Position numbers and translations under genes: made by a program. From the NCBI GenBank assembly GCA_963603365.1, contig CAVCMI010000008.1:1-64000 (forward strand): a stretch of DNA of 64,000 nucleotides, written 5' to 3'. This document shows positions 19,116 to 28,798 of the stretch, in pieces (positions within the stretch are counted from its first letter, which is position 1; every line of letters starts with the position of its first letter). The stretch is from F23-D06 sp963603365. Lineage in GTDB: Bacteria > Bacteroidota > Bacteroidia > Bacteroidales > WCHB1-69. The notes under the pieces are model-generated. The model had not been told where the DNA came from. It saw only the letters and a list, made by a program, of their open reading frames with translations, and did not search any database.

Positions 19116-21428
19116 ATGAAGAGATTTACAATAATGGCTTTATGCCTGCTTGGATGTTTCCAAGTGTTTGCTCAACAAAACTACTGGGTATTTTTCACCG
19201 ACAAGAACAACACTTTTTTCAATCCTGACGAGTATTTTGACCCCAAGGCCCTCCAGCGTTATGAGAATCTGGGACTGCGGGCAGACGATTATTCCAACTA
19301 TCCGGTAAACACAGACTACGTAACAGGCGTGTTGGCGCTGGCAGACGACTATGTCGGGCAGTCGCGCTGGTTCAATGCTGTGGCAGTAGAGGCCACTCCG
19401 GAAGAAATCAGCATCATAGAGGAACTGCCATACGTGAAAAGCGTGCATGAGATTCTGTCGGAAGCCGTGACCACGGAGCACAAATCCGCCGCTTTCACCC
19501 CTGAGAAAGCAGTATATGACGGTTCTCTGCATCAAGTGGCTATGATGCAGGGCTCTAAATTCCAAAAGGTCGGCATCAGCGGCAAAGGTGTCCGCATTGC
19601 GGTTTTTGATGGCGGTTTCAAAGACGTGGACATTCATCCAGCGTTCAAGAAAATGCGCGACAGCAAGCAAATTGTAGGCACGTGGAACTTTGTCCAAAAA
19701 AAAGAGGATGTCTATAACGGTGTAGCTCATGGACGTATGGTATTGAGTTGCATTGGCGGTTTGATGAACGACAGTACACTGTTAGGTCTTGCTCCGGATG
19801 CCGAGTTCCTGCTTGCCCGCACTGAAGTTGAGGCCGAAATAAAGCGTGAAGAGGTCTGGTGGGTGCAGGCGCTTGAGTGGGCAGACAAAAACGGTGCCGA
19901 CATTGTAAACAGTTCGCTTGGCTACGGCAGCGACCGTTACTGCATCCGCGACATGAACGGGGAACGTTCTATGGTGGCACGCGCCGCCAACACCGCTGCC
20001 CGGAAAGGCATCCTTGTATGCACAGCCATGGGCAATGAAGGCGATGTCTCCTGGAAAGTGCTTGTCACACCTGCCGATGCCGACAGCGTGCTCTCCGTCG
20101 GGGCTGTAGAATCTCTGGAAGCGCGTTCGTCTTACAGTTCATACGGCCCCACCGCCGACGGACGCATGAAACCCAATGTGGTGGCTTGCGGCCACGATAT
20201 GGTAGCGGACAAAAACGGGAACTACAACTACAACCAAGGCACCTCTTTCGCCACGCCGATGGTGACCGGCTTCGCCGCATGCGTAAAACAGATGCACCCC
20301 GATTGGTCTGTCCTTCAACTGATGGAAGAGATACAGAAATCGGGCAACCACTATCCCTATTTTGACTACTCGATGGGATACGGCGTGCCGCAAGCAGGCT
20401 ACTTCACAGACTCGGAACCACAGAAACCTGCCACCTCGATACGTCTTTTCGAAGATACTGCCAACACTTATGTAGTGCCCGTCAGCCGCAACCGGGCCCG
20501 TACGCTGTTCTATAACGTAACCAACGGCGACGGTTCCATCGATACCTACAACAGTTATAGAATCTCCTCATCGACAGAGGACTCTGCCGCCGCAAACACG
20601 CTCGCATACACCATAGACAAGAGCACGCTGCAGAACGGCCAGACCTTGAAACTCTGGTTCGACAATCAATATGTGCAGTATGTCGTAGGCAAAGATTCCC
20701 TTCCGTTCCCTTCGTTCTCAAAAGAGATTTCTAAAGAAAACACGGAAGAGCTTTATCGTTTCTACAACGACTTTTACAATGGGAAAAGAACAAAAAGACA
20801 CCATGAAACAGACATCAGCCTCGTCACAGGTCTATACATACCCACAATGTGGGGAGAGAACGGCAACATAAACCAAGACCAACGGATGTCGCGTTCTCTG
20901 TCTGTCGTGATTGACAACCGTTGGAAACTCGGCAGAGTTTACAGGCTCGGTTTCCGCATCGGATTCGGATCATCCTGGTATGCTACCGACAGCCTCTTTG
21001 CCGCCAAACAGATTGCCGGTCTCGAACACGAAACGCCCCTCTATAACACCAACATCAAGAAAAGCAACATCAAAACCACGCAATTTGACCTGGAAATATA
21101 TCAGCGTTTCAAACTCAGCAGCGGAACGAACAACAAATCTTGGTTCATCGACACGGGCGTTTATGGATCGTGGATTACAGGGAACCGTTATAAATTGGTG
21201 TCAAAATATTCCACCGTCATAAACAACGAGAACTCCAGTTCCGCATTGCAAAACAAAATCAAAAACGTGCAGAAAGACTTCTTGGGAGACATCCACAAAC
21301 TGAACTATGGTGTCAGAGTCCGGATAGGATACGGAAACTTCGCGTTGTTTGGCCAATACCGGATTTCCAGAATAATGAAAAGCGGCAACGACCTGCCCGA
21401 ATTTCAAGTCGGCATCCAGTTGTTCTGA
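19116..21428 (+). CDS. Subtilisin-like S8 peptidase with C-terminal beta-barrel-like domain
   Basis: A 770-residue exported protein with signal peptide 1-20 (cleavage after VFA). Residues about 155-430 are an S8 domain with triad Asp165 (IAVFDGGF), His205 (GVAHGR) and Ser377 (QGTSFATPMV), and oxyanion Asn306 (AMGNEG). After a beta-rich linker, residues about 565-770 show alternating amphipathic strands with aromatic ends (SLVTGLYIPTMWG, YRLGFRIGFGSSWY, YGVRVRIGYGNFALFGQYR) and end in ...GIQLF, a C-terminal Phe typical of outer-membrane barrels. The likely arrangement is a surface or periplasmic protease tethered to its own barrel. It lies 36 nt after the GntR gene and may be in that transcript. 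Confidence 0.85.
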   Translation: MKRFTIMALCLLGCFQVFAQQNYWVFFTDKNNTFFNPDEYFDPKALQRYENLGLRADDYSNYPVNTDYVTGVLALADDYVGQSRWFNAVAVEATPEEISIIEELPYVKSVHEILSEAVTTEHKSAAFTPEKAVYDGSLHQVAMMQGSKFQKVGISGKGVRIAVFDGGFKDVDIHPAFKKMRDSKQIVGTWNFVQKKEDVYNGVAHGRMVLSCIGGLMNDSTLLGLAPDAEFLLARTEVEAEIKREEVWWVQALEWADKNGADIVNSSLGYGSDRYCIRDMNGERSMVARAANTAARKGILVCTAMGNEGDVSWKVLVTPADADSVLSVGAVESLEARSSYSSYGPTADGRMKPNVVACGHDMVADKNGNYNYNQGTSFATPMVTGFAACVKQMHPDWSVLQLMEEIQKSGNHYPYFDYSMGYGVPQAGYFTDSEPQKPATSIRLFEDTANTYVVPVSRNRARTLFYNVTNGDGSIDTYNSYRISSSTEDSAAANTLAYTIDKSTLQNGQTLKLWFDNQYVQYVVGKDSLPFPSFSKEISKENTEELYRFYNDFYNGKRTKRHHETDISLVTGLYIPTMWGENGNINQDQRMSRSLSVVIDNRWKLGRVYRLGFRIGFGSSWYATDSLFAAKQIAGLEHETPLYNTNIKKSNIKTTQFDLEIYQRFKLSSGTNNKSWFIDTGVYGSWITGNRYKLVSKYSTVINNENSSSALQNKIKNVQKDFLGDIHKLNYGVRVRIGYGNFALFGQYRISRIMKSGNDLPEFQVGIQLF

Positions 21429-21485
21429 CATGGAAGCCACGTATAATACAATCCTTTCATCAGACAATAGAAACGATTCAACTAT

Positions 21486-21989
21486 ATGAAAAACAATCCT
21501 AAAAGGTCAAGAACACTCAAGAGCCACAATTCCCTGAAATCCGGGAGAGCCTTTTTGCTGCTGACCCTAATAGTGTTGCTGTTTTGCGATGCAAGCGCCC
21601 AACGGGACAATGCCTCGTGCCATCAGGCAAAACAGACCTGCGTGAAGACTTTCCAGAACACAAGCAACCAGTTTTTGCTGAATGCCGTAGGGAAAGTCGT
21701 CCTCAAGGAAAACAAATCCGACAAGATTCGCTGCGTCGTCAAGATTACAGCTTACGGAAAAACGGAGGAGCAGGCCGCCGAACGCCTGAACATGATCTCA
21801 GTCGGCAGCAAACAGCAAAAAGGCATCCCTGTCCTTGAGGTCAAAGTCAACAACGGCCTCTACTTGAAAAAGAAATACGACATTGTCACGGAAGTGTATC
21901 TGCCTCCCACCGTCACCATACAACACAATGACAATCCCAACTTTATGGAATTATTAAACCGTTTAATACAAAAAATAATGCCATACTGA
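21486..21989 (+). CDS. Exported hypothetical protein
   Basis: A 167-residue protein with a basic N-terminus and a hydrophobic signal segment (FLLLTLIVLLFCDASA). The mature part is beta-rich (NAVGKVVLKENKSDKIRCVV, EVYLPPTVTIQH), with a weak resemblance to the repeated beta structure of DUF2807/DUF4097-type putative adhesin domains. It is much shorter than those proteins, so it may be a truncated form. It lies 57 nt after the protease and is followed by a strong terminator, which suggests one transcript. Function is unknown. Confidence 0.65.
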   Translation: MKNNPKRSRTLKSHNSLKSGRAFLLLTLIVLLFCDASAQRDNASCHQAKQTCVKTFQNTSNQFLLNAVGKVVLKENKSDKIRCVVKITAYGKTEEQAAERLNMISVGSKQQKGIPVLEVKVNNGLYLKKKYDIVTEVYLPPTVTIQHNDNPNFMELLNRLIQKIMPY

Positions 21990-22011
21990 ACCTGAACATT
22001 TCACAAACATT

Positions 22012-22067
22012 CCGTGCCAGGGCAACAAATAATCATAGCCAAACCGTTGCCGGCACGGATGTTTTTA
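22012..22067 (+). terminator. Rho-independent terminator
   Basis: CCGTGCC-ag-GGCAAC pairs with GTTGCC-GGCACGG (22046-22058), followed by ATGTTTTT. It ends the transcript before the efflux operon. Confidence 0.88.
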
Positions 22068-22154
22068 TTCTAACTATGTCACATAAATCTATGTTTAAAC
22101 TTTCATCCTCGTTTTTCTTCTGTACAACGTTAATACCGGATAGAACAAGGCAAT

Positions 22155-22877
22155 ATGATTATTAGTCTGAAAAACATTCACAAAACATACGACAACGGGC
22201 AGCCCGTCCATGTGCTGAAAGGAGTTGACATGGGCATAGAACAGGGAGAGTTTGTCTCCATCATGGGTGCGTCAGGCTCGGGCAAATCAACGTTGCTGAA
22301 CATTTTAGGGATTCTCGACAACTACGACGAGGGCTCTTATCACCTGGACGGGAAACTCATCAAAGACCTCAGTGAAAAAGAGGCTGCCCATTACCGCAAC
22401 AAGATGATTGGCTTTGTGTTTCAGTCGTTCAACCTGATAGCCTTCAAGACAGCCGTTGAGAATGTTGAGCTGCCGTTGTTCTATCAAGGGACCGGTCGGA
22501 AGCTGCGGCGTGAGAAGGCTATGGAATACCTGGAGCATTTCGGTCTGGCCGAGTGGGCAACCCATTATCCCAACGAGCTCTCGGGCGGGCAGAAACAGCG
22601 GGTAGCCATTGCACGGTCGCTGATAACGCAGCCTCGTATACTTCTTGCAGACGAACCTACCGGTGCGCTCGATTCCAAAACATCGCTCGAAGTCATGGAG
22701 CTGCTCACACGTCTCAACCGCGAAAAAGGCGTCACCATCGTTGTGGTGACTCACGAAAGCGGCGTGGCAAACTGCACCGACAGGATAATCCACATCAAGG
22801 ATGGCGTCATCGGCGAAATAACTATGAACAAAGACCATCATGCCTCCCTGTTCGGCACCGGCACTGTAATGAAATAG
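22155..22877 (+). CDS. MacB/LolD-type ABC transporter ATP-binding protein
   Basis: A 240-residue ATPase with Walker A GASGSGKSTLLNILG, signature LSGGQKQRVAIARSL, Walker B ILLADEPTGALDS and H-loop VVVTHESG. The sequence belongs to the MacB/LolD/FtsE class that partners FtsX-like permeases. It is the first gene of a five-gene operon encoding a complete envelope-spanning system with two permeases, an HlyD adaptor and a TolC-like channel. Such systems export peptides, siderophores, lipoproteins or antibiotics; the substrate is not evident here. Confidence 0.95.
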   Translation: MIISLKNIHKTYDNGQPVHVLKGVDMGIEQGEFVSIMGASGSGKSTLLNILGILDNYDEGSYHLDGKLIKDLSEKEAAHYRNKMIGFVFQSFNLIAFKTAVENVELPLFYQGTGRKLRREKAMEYLEHFGLAEWATHYPNELSGGQKQRVAIARSLITQPRILLADEPTGALDSKTSLEVMELLTRLNREKGVTIVVVTHESGVANCTDRIIHIKDGVIGEITMNKDHHASLFGTGTVMK

Positions 22878-22917
22878 TCTTTCCTTTATGGCACTGTATA
22901 TCTTACAATAAATTACC

Positions 22918-24186
22918 ATGCGAGATTTTTTGAATGAAATATGGGGTTCGGCAAAGCGCAACAAATTGCGTACCGCTCTGACGGGCTTCGCCGTTTCGTG
23001 GGGGATTTTCATCTTGATAGTGCTGTTGGGCGCCGGCAACGGCCTGATGAACGCCTTCCAGCAAAACGGAGCCGACTTCGCCTCCAACGTAATGATGGTT
23101 TGGGGCGGGTTTACCACAAAGCCATACAACGGCCTGCAAGAGGGGCGGCATCTCGACTTGAACGACAATGACATACAAATCACACGAAGCGGCCTTTTTG
23201 CAGACCATATCGACAAGGTGACGGCAAGTGTAGAAAAGAGTTCGCTGTCAATGAACTACAAAGACAATTATGTATCGGTTTCGCTCTGCGGATGCTACCC
23301 CGAATATCAGGAAATGGAAGGGCTGAAATTGCTGGCCGGACGTTTCATCAATCAAAACGACATGCAATTGAAGCGGAAGTGCATAGTTCTTCCTAACTCT
23401 TACGTACAGACACTGTTGGGCGACACTGCCGACTGCAGCGACATCATCGGGAAACAGATTTCTGTCGGCAACATCATCTACCAGGCCGTCGGGGTTTACA
23501 AAAAGAGAGACAACATGGGCTCCAACAGCGTTTATATGCCTTTCACCACTTACCAGATTGTGTTCGGGAGTTTCAATTATGCAGACGACATCTCGTTTAC
23601 CTTTCATGGGCTGAACACGGTAGAGGAAAACGAGCAATTTGAGAAACAGTATCGGGCGGCATTGAACAAAGCACACAAGGCAGCCCCCGAAGATGAGGGC
23701 ACTTTCTGGATCTGGAACCGTTTCACCCAAAACCTTCAGATGGAGAAAGGCACTTCACTTATCCAAAAAGCGCTTTGGATTACAGGATTGTTTACGCTCT
23801 TCGGCGGCATTGTGGGCGTTTCAAACATTATGCTGATCACCGTCCGGGAGCGCACTTACGAGTTCGGTGTCCGTAAAGCCATCGGCGCGACACCTTGGGC
23901 CATTATGAAACTCATCGTGATGGAGAGTGTCACCATCACCGCCTTTTTCGGCTATTTGGGCATGATTGCCGGTTTGTTGGCCTGCGAAGTGATGAAGAGA
24001 ACCGTCGGTTCCAATACGCTTGACATGTTCGGGCAGCCCATTCAGATTTTTGTCAATCCCAGCGTCGGCATCGATGTTGCCATTGGGGTTTCTGTTGTTC
24101 TGGTCGTCGCGGGCACACTGGCTGGGCTTTCGCCAGCCCTTAAAGCGGCACGTATCCGGCCTGTAGAAGCATTGAAAGGCGTATGA
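22918..24186 (+). CDS. MacB-like ABC permease, first of two
   Basis: A 422-residue FtsX/MacB permease. It has an N-terminal span (LTGFAVSWGIFILIVLLGAG), a periplasmic core domain (about 45-285), then three C-terminal spans with the conserved GVSNIMLITVRERTYEFGVR block and the terminal PALKAARIRPVEALK motif. It lacks an ATPase domain and so depends on the 22155 gene product. Its last codons overlap the next permease gene (ATGA). The two permeases probably form the heterodimeric membrane unit. Confidence 0.94.
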   Translation: MRDFLNEIWGSAKRNKLRTALTGFAVSWGIFILIVLLGAGNGLMNAFQQNGADFASNVMMVWGGFTTKPYNGLQEGRHLDLNDNDIQITRSGLFADHIDKVTASVEKSSLSMNYKDNYVSVSLCGCYPEYQEMEGLKLLAGRFINQNDMQLKRKCIVLPNSYVQTLLGDTADCSDIIGKQISVGNIIYQAVGVYKKRDNMGSNSVYMPFTTYQIVFGSFNYADDISFTFHGLNTVEENEQFEKQYRAALNKAHKAAPEDEGTFWIWNRFTQNLQMEKGTSLIQKALWITGLFTLFGGIVGVSNIMLITVRERTYEFGVRKAIGATPWAIMKLIVMESVTITAFFGYLGMIAGLLACEVMKRTVGSNTLDMFGQPIQIFVNPSVGIDVAIGVSVVLVVAGTLAGLSPALKAARIRPVEALKGV

Positions 24187-25415
24187 AAAAGTTCGACATT
24201 GACACTTTCAACGAAATTGCAGACGCGCTGCTCCGCAACAAGAAGCGTAGCCTGCTGACCGGATTCGGCATTTTCTGGGGGCTTTTTATGCTATTGTTCC
24301 TTATAGGCGGCGGCAAAGGGCTCAAAGTTATGCTTACCAAGAATTTCGAGAATTTTGCCACCAACTCCATCATAATGGTAGCCCAGGAGACAACAAAACC
24401 CTACAAAGGCTTCAAAGAGGGCAGAACCTGGAGTCTTCAGTATCAGGATGTGGAGAGAATAAAGCAGCTGTTCCCCGAATTGGCCATCGTAACGCCGACC
24501 ATCTCCAAATGGGGGATCAGCGCAAAGAAAAACAGTTTCAGCCTCTCTTGCTCGATGAGCGGTGTGGAGGCCTGTTACGGCCAAATAGAGGCACCGGAAC
24601 TCAAATACGGCCGTTTCCTGAATGAGGTGGACATCCAGCAGAAACGGAAAGTCTGCGTCATTGGCAAACGGGTCTATCAATCCCTGTTTCCAGGCGGCGG
24701 CAACCCTTGCGGGCAAACCATACAAGTTGGCTCTTCTTATTATCAAGTAGTTGGCGTTAACGTCAGTTCGTCTAACATCAGCGTTGGCGGCAGCAGCGAC
24801 GGCAAAGTCACTGTTCCGATTTCGGTGCTTAAAGACATCACCGGAGCCGGAGACAACGTGGATATGATTTGCGTGGTGGGCAAAGACGGCATCCAAATGT
24901 CTTCGTTGGAAAACCGTCTGCGGCAAGTCGTTTCTCGCAGCCATTACATCGACCCTACCGACGACCGCGGCTTGATGATGCTTAACATGGAACCGATGTT
25001 CAAGATTGTGGACACGCTTTTCCGTGGCGTCAATTTCCTGATGTGGCTGGTAGGCTTAGGGACTTTGCTTTCGGGCGCTATCGGGGTGAGCAATATCATG
25101 TTAGTGGTAGTGCGCGAACGAACCACTGAAATCGGCATCCGTCGTGCCATCGGCGCCACGCCAGGCAATATTATGTTCCAGATTGTAGCAGAAAGCATCA
25201 CCCTGACCATCGTGGCGGGGATTTTCGGCATTGTATTCTCTGTCTTTTTGCTCAACCTCTTGGAGATGTTGACCCATCAGGCCGTATTCCAAATAGGCAT
25301 CGGAACAGCGTTGTCGGCACTGCTGCTGTTGCTGGCTCTTGGCATCCTTGCCGGCATACCTCCCGCATATCGCGCTATGCACATCAAACCCGTAGATGCC
25401 ATGCGCGACGAATAA
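24183..25415 (+). CDS. MacB-like ABC permease, second of two
   Basis: A 410-residue paralogue of the preceding gene with the same topology: N-terminal span (GFGIFWGLFMLLFLIGGG), periplasmic domain, three C-terminal spans with GVSNIMLVVVRERTTEIGIR, and end PAYRAMHIKPVDAMRDE. It overlaps the preceding stop by 4 nt, so expression is likely coupled at equal stoichiometry. Tandem permease pairs of this kind are common in Bacteroidota. Confidence 0.94.
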   Translation: MKKFDIDTFNEIADALLRNKKRSLLTGFGIFWGLFMLLFLIGGGKGLKVMLTKNFENFATNSIIMVAQETTKPYKGFKEGRTWSLQYQDVERIKQLFPELAIVTPTISKWGISAKKNSFSLSCSMSGVEACYGQIEAPELKYGRFLNEVDIQQKRKVCVIGKRVYQSLFPGGGNPCGQTIQVGSSYYQVVGVNVSSSNISVGGSSDGKVTVPISVLKDITGAGDNVDMICVVGKDGIQMSSLENRLRQVVSRSHYIDPTDDRGLMMLNMEPMFKIVDTLFRGVNFLMWLVGLGTLLSGAIGVSNIMLVVVRERTTEIGIRRAIGATPGNIMFQIVAESITLTIVAGIFGIVFSVFLLNLLEMLTHQAVFQIGIGTALSALLLLLALGILAGIPPAYRAMHIKPVDAMRDE

Positions 25416-25453
25416 CATTATTGACAACAAAACAGAAAAAAACGAATAAGAAT

Positions 25454-26545
25454 ATGAAAAAAGCATTGAAATGGATCATCCTGGTCATCGTCATCCTGAT
25501 TTTTTGGGGGACACTTTTCTTTTTGGTCAAGAAGTCGAAATCCGAAAAAGTCAGATACAACGAGTATGAGGTCACTACAACGAACATTCAGCGCAAGACG
25601 CTGATAACCGGAAGCATCGCCCCGCGTGACGAGGTTGACATCAAGCCGCAGATCAACGGCATCATCGCCGAACTCTACAAGGAAGCCGGACAAGAGGTGG
25701 CAGAAAATGAGGTTATCGCCAAGCTGAAGGTCATTCCAGACATGACCTCGCTGAGTTCGGCACAAAGCCGCGTTCGTCTCGCAGAAATCAATTATGCGCA
25801 GGTCCTGACCAACTACAACCGAGAGAAAGCGCTTTACGAAAAGGATATGGTTAGCCGCGAAGCGTTTGAAGAGGTGCAACAGCAACTTGACCAGGCGCGC
25901 GAAGAGCAATCGGCTGCCCGGGAAGCGCTCGAAATCATCCGCGACGGAGTCTCCTCTTCCAATGCCAACTCAAGTTCCACCCTAATACGTTCCACTATTG
26001 CAGGGCTCATCCTTGACATTCCGGTCAAGGTCGGCAACTCTGTTATACAAGCCAACACGCTAAATGACGGCACCACTGTGGCCACCGTCGCCAACATGAA
26101 CGACCTGGTGTTCACCGGAAACGTAGATGAGACTGAAGTGGGGACCTTGCACGAAGGCATGGCGCTAAGCATCACTGTAGGCGCTTTGCCGGACTGCTCC
26201 TTTGATGCCGTCCTCGAATACATCTCACCGAAAGCGACCACAGAAAACGGGACAAACCGTTTTGAAGTGAAGGCGGCGGTCAAGATGAAAGAGAGTGACA
26301 AGATACGTTCCGGATATGGCGCAAATGCCGAGGTGATTATGGAAGAGGCAAAAGACGTGCTGTCCATTCCGGAAAGCACGCTCGAGTTTTCAGGCGACTC
26401 CACTTTCGTATATGTCAGGAGCGGAAACGGACAATATGAACGACGGAGCGTACAGACAGGTCTCAGCGACGGCCTGAACATCCAGATCAAAAACGGCCTG
26501 AAAAAGGGCGACATTGTCAGAGGAACCAAAATAATAGAGCAGTGA
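25454..26545 (+). CDS. HlyD/MacA-type periplasmic adaptor
   Basis: A 363-residue membrane-fusion protein with an N-terminal anchor (IILVIVILIFWGTLFFLV). A lipoyl/barrel-sandwich half (TTNIQRKTLITGSIAPRDEV) comes first, then a coiled-coil hairpin (about 95-160, with many Glu/Arg/Gln), then the second lipoyl half and beta-barrel (FTGNVDETEVGTLHEGMALS). I choose ATG 25454 (MKKALKWIIL) over an upstream one at 25421 because it gives a normal signal-anchor. It bridges the MacB-like permeases and the TolC-like channel encoded next. Confidence 0.93.
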   Translation: MKKALKWIILVIVILIFWGTLFFLVKKSKSEKVRYNEYEVTTTNIQRKTLITGSIAPRDEVDIKPQINGIIAELYKEAGQEVAENEVIAKLKVIPDMTSLSSAQSRVRLAEINYAQVLTNYNREKALYEKDMVSREAFEEVQQQLDQAREEQSAAREALEIIRDGVSSSNANSSSTLIRSTIAGLILDIPVKVGNSVIQANTLNDGTTVATVANMNDLVFTGNVDETEVGTLHEGMALSITVGALPDCSFDAVLEYISPKATTENGTNRFEVKAAVKMKESDKIRSGYGANAEVIMEEAKDVLSIPESTLEFSGDSTFVYVRSGNGQYERRSVQTGLSDGLNIQIKNGLKKGDIVRGTKIIEQ

Positions 26546-27873
26546 TGAGAAAAAGAGCATTATCCGCCGCCTTTGCCGTTTGTCTCCTTACGGCGGGCGC
26601 GCAGCAGGAACAAGGCAGCAAATCGTGGACTTTAGACGACTGCATCCGCTATGCTTCGGAACACAACCTCACGGTGCAGCAGAACTTGCTCACCCAGAAG
26701 CAGCGGACCATAGAACTGAACACCGCACGAAACAGCATACTGCCTACCGTGCAGGCAAGTGGGTCACAGAACTTCTCCATCGGACGCGGACTCTCTGAAG
26801 ACAACACTTACGTCAGTTCCAACACCGCAAATACCTCTTTCGGTCTCGGCGCCAATCTGGACCTCTTCACCGGTCTGAGGGTCAAAAACAGCATTTCGTT
26901 AGGGAAACTGAACCTTGCCGCTGCCAATGCCGACTATGCCAACATTAAAGAAGAAATACGCATATCGGTAATGGAAGCTTATATGCAAGTGCTTTACAAC
27001 ATGACGATTGCTGATGTCGCACAGTTGCAGGTCAACATCGACTCTATGCAAGTGGAACGTCTTTCTGCGCTCAAAGAGGCAGGCAGAGCCAGTGCCGCTG
27101 AGGTGGCCACGCAACGGTCCACCCTTGCCAAGAGCCGGCTCACCCTCACACAGTCACGCAACAGCCTGAAACTCTCGCTGCTCGAATTGACCCAACTGCT
27201 GGAACTGCAAAGTCCGGAAAACTTCAGTGTCGTGCCGCCTGACCTGACCGAATTTGACCTGCAGGCCTTGCCCGACCCCGAGCAGGTTTACAACAATGCC
27301 GTCAACGAACGTCCTTCAGTAAAAGCCGAAATGCTGCGTACAGACTATGCCAAAACCAGTGTATCCTTGTCAAAAAGTGCGTATTACCCCACCCTGTCGA
27401 TGAATTTCGGCGTAGGCACTAACTATTATGCTGTACGCGGCGGCGCCACGAAGAGTTTTGCAGAACAGATGCGCACCAACTTAAGCCCATACGTCGGGTT
27501 GTCGTTGAATGTGCCCGTTTTCGACAAACTGTCCACGCGCAACAACGTCAGGACAGCTAAAATACAAGCCGAAAGCCAGCAGATACAACTTGAAACCGAG
27601 AAAAAGTCTCTGTACAAGAAAATACAGCAAGCCTATTATGAGGCCGTTGCAGCGATAGACAAATATACAAGCAGCAAAGCCGCGGTGGAGAGTTCTCAGG
27701 AGTCGTTTAACCTTACCAGGGCCAAATATGAAGAAGGCCGCGCAACCACGACCGAATTCAACGAGGCCAAGAACAACCTTATGCAGTCCAAATCGGAAGA
27801 GGCGCAAGCGCAATACCAATGCCTCTATCAAAGGAAACTGCTTGAGATTTACGGGTCACCCGCATTTTACTGA
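26545..27873 (+). CDS. TolC-family outer-membrane efflux channel
   Basis: A 442-residue TolC-type protein with signal peptide MRKRALSAAFAVCLLTAGA, then SWTLDDCIRYASEHNLTVQQ, the usual N-terminal start of the first outer-membrane factor repeat, followed by long helical stretches. The ATG at 26545 overlaps the previous stop by one base (TGATG); an adjacent GTG two bases earlier is less likely. It completes the tripartite envelope system. The stop lies 20 nt from the convergent xerD gene. Confidence 0.94.
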   Translation: MRKRALSAAFAVCLLTAGAQQEQGSKSWTLDDCIRYASEHNLTVQQNLLTQKQRTIELNTARNSILPTVQASGSQNFSIGRGLSEDNTYVSSNTANTSFGLGANLDLFTGLRVKNSISLGKLNLAAANADYANIKEEIRISVMEAYMQVLYNMTIADVAQLQVNIDSMQVERLSALKEAGRASAAEVATQRSTLAKSRLTLTQSRNSLKLSLLELTQLLELQSPENFSVVPPDLTEFDLQALPDPEQVYNNAVNERPSVKAEMLRTDYAKTSVSLSKSAYYPTLSMNFGVGTNYYAVRGGATKSFAEQMRTNLSPYVGLSLNVPVFDKLSTRNNVRTAKIQAESQQIQLETEKKSLYKKIQQAYYEAVAAIDKYTSSKAAVESSQESFNLTRAKYEEGRATTTEFNEAKNNLMQSKSEEAQAQYQCLYQRKLLEIYGSPAFY

Positions 27874-27892
27874 TTCCTTTTGGTTCCGGTTG

Positions 27893-28774
27893 TCAATAAC
27901 GGGGATGGTACAACGCCATATTGCTCCGGATGTAGTCGCGGTCAAGGTGGGTATAGATTTCCGTTGTGGTAATATTCTCGTGACCGAGCATTTGCTGCAC
28001 GGCACGCAAATCGGCGCCTCCCTCGATAAGGTGAGTGGCAAACGAATGCCGGAACGTATGCGGACTGACCTTCTTGGAGATTCCGGCTGCTGCCGCCCAT
28101 TTCTTGACTAACAAGAAAACCATCTCGCGCGAGAGGTGGTACCCCCTTCTGTTGAGAAAAACATACGATGCCTCGTCAGGAACCGGTGTCACGTCACGGC
28201 GCGCGCCTTCTAAATACAACCGTGTCATCCTCTGTGCCATTGTCCCGATTGGGACAAACCTTTCCTTGTTGCCTTTGCCGACCACTTTTATAAAGCCCTC
28301 GTCAAAAAAAAGGTGGGACAGTTTCAAAGTCACCAGTTCGCTCACGCGCAAGCCGCAGCCGTACATCACCTCAAGCATCGCCCGGTTGCGGTGTCCCTCC
28401 GGTGCGCTCAAGTCAATGACGTTCATCATTGCCTCTATCTCCTGTATGGAAAGCACATCCGGCAAGTGCAGACCTATCTTTGGCGCATCTATCAAGGCGG
28501 TCGGGTCATTGTCAAGCGTACCCTCATACATCAGGAATCGATAAAAGGCCCGTATTCCGGAGATGATGCGTGCCTGCGAACGTGTCGCTGCCCCTTGTGC
28601 ATACAGTTGATGCAGGAAAGACTGCAAATCAGACAACGCCACCTTTTCGAGCGGTTTCCCGGAGAGGAATGTATCTAACAGCCGTACATCGTGCAGATAA
28701 GACTCCACGCTTTTTGGGGAGAGACCTTTCTCATATACGAGGTATTGCTTGAAACGTGATATAGAGTCATCCAT
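27893..28774 (-). CDS. xerD: Tyrosine recombinase XerD
   Basis: A 293-residue tyrosine recombinase with a core-binding domain (about 1-90) and a catalytic domain. The active-site set is complete: Arg143 (GCGLRVSEL), Lys167 (VVGKGNKER), His239/Arg242 (HTFRHSF), His265 (LGHENI) and Tyr274 (EIYTHLD). Length and the C-terminal spacing fit the housekeeping XerD that resolves chromosome dimers at dif with XerC, rather than an integrase. The ATG at 28774 (MDDSISRFKQYL) gives the normal N-terminus. It follows cinA by 24 nt in one operon. Confidence 0.92.
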   Translation of the reverse strand: MDDSISRFKQYLVYEKGLSPKSVESYLHDVRLLDTFLSGKPLEKVALSDLQSFLHQLYAQGAATRSQARIISGIRAFYRFLMYEGTLDNDPTALIDAPKIGLHLPDVLSIQEIEAMMNVIDLSAPEGHRNRAMLEVMYGCGLRVSELVTLKLSHLFFDEGFIKVVGKGNKERFVPIGTMAQRMTRLYLEGARRDVTPVPDEASYVFLNRRGYHLSREMVFLLVKKWAAAAGISKKVSPHTFRHSFATHLIEGGADLRAVQQMLGHENITTTEIYTHLDRDYIRSNMALYHPRY

Positions 28775-28798
28775 GATGGCTTGTTGGCTATACAGCAC

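Noticed and set aside
27893..28774. XerD-type recombinase as an invertase shuffling hsdS
   Set aside because: It is 24 kb from hsdS, has the housekeeping XerD layout, and no inverted repeats or silent hsdS fragments were found next to hsdS in the window.
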